Below are positions 63,203 through 64,000 of a stretch of DNA of 64,000 nucleotides, in pieces (positions within the stretch are counted from its first letter, which is position 1; every line of letters starts with the position of its first letter). The notes below the pieces were generated by a model. The model had not been told where the DNA came from, searched no databases, and was given only the letters and a program-made list of their open reading frames with translations. A program made the translations under genes and the position numbers. Origin of the DNA: Antribacter gilvus (lineage in GTDB: Bacteria; Actinomycetota; Actinomycetes; Actinomycetales; Cellulomonadaceae); the NCBI RefSeq assembly GCF_003946865.1, contig NZ_QXTH01000001.1:744001-808000 (forward strand). Direction: 5' to 3'.

Positions 63203-63940
63203 ATGACGGACCGGACGAACATGCTCGGTCTCCTCGCGCAGAGCCTTGCCCACGCCGACAAGGACGAACCGTTCGCCGCGCGGCTGTGCCGGGCGAGCGT
63301 CGAGGTGATGGGCGCGGACGGCGGTGCCCTCACGCTCGCTTCCACGAGCCTGGAGCGGCTCACGGTGAGCGCGTCGAACGACACGTCGGCGATCATCGAG
63401 AACCTCCAGGAGGTCCTCGGCGAGGGGCCCGGCCAGACGGCCTTTCGTGAGAACCGCGCGGTGATCACCGCCGTCGACGGCAAGCGGGGTGGTCCGTACC
63501 CCGTCTTCACCGAGCTCGCCGGGACCGTGGCGGGTGCGCTCACGGTCTTCGCCATCCCGATGCGGCCGTCGGGGAACACGATCGGGGTGCTCACCCTGTA
63601 CGCCACCTCGGGAGACCTGCGGTACGGCGTCGCGGACGCACAGTTCCTCGCCGACGCGGTGGGCACCGCGCTCCTGGCCGACCCGGACTCCGCCGTCACG
63701 GAACCGCCCAGCTGGCCGCGACGGGCGCGGGTGCACCAGGCCACGGGCATGGTGGTCGCCCAGCTGGCCGTCAGCACCGAGGACGCGTTCGCCCTGCTCC
63801 GCGCGCATGCCTTCGCCTACGACAGGACGCTCGACGACGTGGCCGCGGACGTGCTGGAGGGGCGCCTGAGATTCAGCGCCGACCGCGACCAGGACGACCG
63901 GATCTCTTCGAACGACAACCAGGGAAACGAGGAGCGATGA
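63203..63940 (+). CDS. GAF-ANTAR regulatory protein
   Basis: A 245-residue RNA-binding antiterminator-type regulator with an N-terminal GAF sensor (about 15-160: ASVEVMGADGGALTLAS, GPGQTAFRENRAVI) and a C-terminal ANTAR domain (about 170-225: RARVHQATGMVVAQLAVSTEDAFALLRAHAF). GAF-ANTAR proteins are numerous in actinobacteria and bind paired RNA hairpins. AGGAAGG precedes the ATG. The last four bases overlap the start of the next gene (ATGA), which may be a partner sensor. Confidence 0.9.
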   Translation: MTDRTNMLGLLAQSLAHADKDEPFAARLCRASVEVMGADGGALTLASTSLERLTVSASNDTSAIIENLQEVLGEGPGQTAFRENRAVITAVDGKRGGPYPVFTELAGTVAGALTVFAIPMRPSGNTIGVLTLYATSGDLRYGVADAQFLADAVGTALLADPDSAVTEPPSWPRRARVHQATGMVVAQLAVSTEDAFALLRAHAFAYDRTLDDVAADVLEGRLRFSADRDQDDRISSNDNQGNEER

Positions 63941-64000
63941 GCACCCGGACCTCCGCCCAAGCGCTCGCCGAGACCACCTCCGCGCTGCTGCGCGACCACG
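63937..64000 (+). CDS. Start of a truncated gene coupled to the GAF-ANTAR gene
   Basis: The first 21 codons are visible, MSTRTSAQALAETTSALLRD and onward. The ATG overlaps the previous stop by 4 bases, with GAGGAG a few bases upstream. The opening is consistent with a second GAF or GAF-ANTAR protein, but it is too short to identify. The gene runs off the window. Confidence 0.55.
   Translation, partial: MSTRTSAQALAETTSALLRDH

Overview
The window is high-GC DNA with tightly packed genes, many 4-base start/stop overlaps and frequent GTG starts. It carries actinobacterial hallmarks: a sucCD - PerM-like - purN - purH block, septum-formation/CD225 proteins, a GAF-ANTAR regulator, a monomeric NADP isocitrate dehydrogenase and leaderless promoters of the form TANNNT placed 6-8 bases before the start codon. 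Secreted GH26 mannanase and a giant amylopullulanase point to a polysaccharide-degrading soil actinomycete. My inference is Micrococcales, near Cellulomonadaceae/Promicromonosporaceae. No rRNA, tRNA, CRISPR array, insertion sequence or prophage was seen.

Layout. 1-3 kb: a minus-strand sulfate-assimilation operon (sulfite reductase, APS/PAPS reductase, then the first codons of another gene), preceded by a short leaderless poly-cysteine ORF that looks like an attenuator. 3-9 kb: two small membrane proteins, a sugar-type MFS carrier, a HEPN/Abi-like gene, an S9 peptidase, the relic of a LuxR-type regulator and an ElaA-like acetyltransferase. 9-18 kb: PcrA helicase, a glucose-dehydrogenase-like enzyme, a cell-surface acyltransferase and a GH26/SLH mannanase. 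18.4-25.2 kb: the most unusual part, a tandemly duplicated four-gene membrane module that I cannot assign to a described system. 25.2-37.2 kb: a Clp_N/HTH pair with twin operators, sucCD, a PerM-like protein, purN, a BCCT carrier, an SDR/TetR pair, and purH under a ZTP riboswitch. 37.2-45 kb: a four-gene operon ending in an ATP-grasp enzyme and a glycine-tract protein, a DUF3017 protein, two CD225/septum-formation proteins and an aquaporin. 45-49 kb: malate dehydrogenase and isocitrate dehydrogenase. 48.7-64 kb: a Fic protein divergent from a fused ABC exporter, a RibD-type reductase, a DHA2 efflux pump, the amylopullulanase, purU, a GNAT and a GAF-ANTAR gene.

How genes work together. sucCD and icd share similar 22-bp dyads in their leaders, suggesting one TCA-cycle regulator. 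purN, purH and purU are the formyl-folate branch of purine synthesis, with purH sensing ZTP. The mannanase and amylopullulanase each have an operator-like sequence at the promoter, and the window also holds a sugar-type carrier. Many operons end in unusually long hairpins, several belonging to a dispersed palindromic family.

The strongest candidate for a new system is the duplicated module at 18443-25148. Each copy has one polytopic membrane protein and a convergent three-gene operon for membrane-anchored, Cys-paired, beta-rich ectodomain proteins. Gene order, the 4-base overlaps and even a 25-base dual-coding 3' overlap are preserved in both copies.
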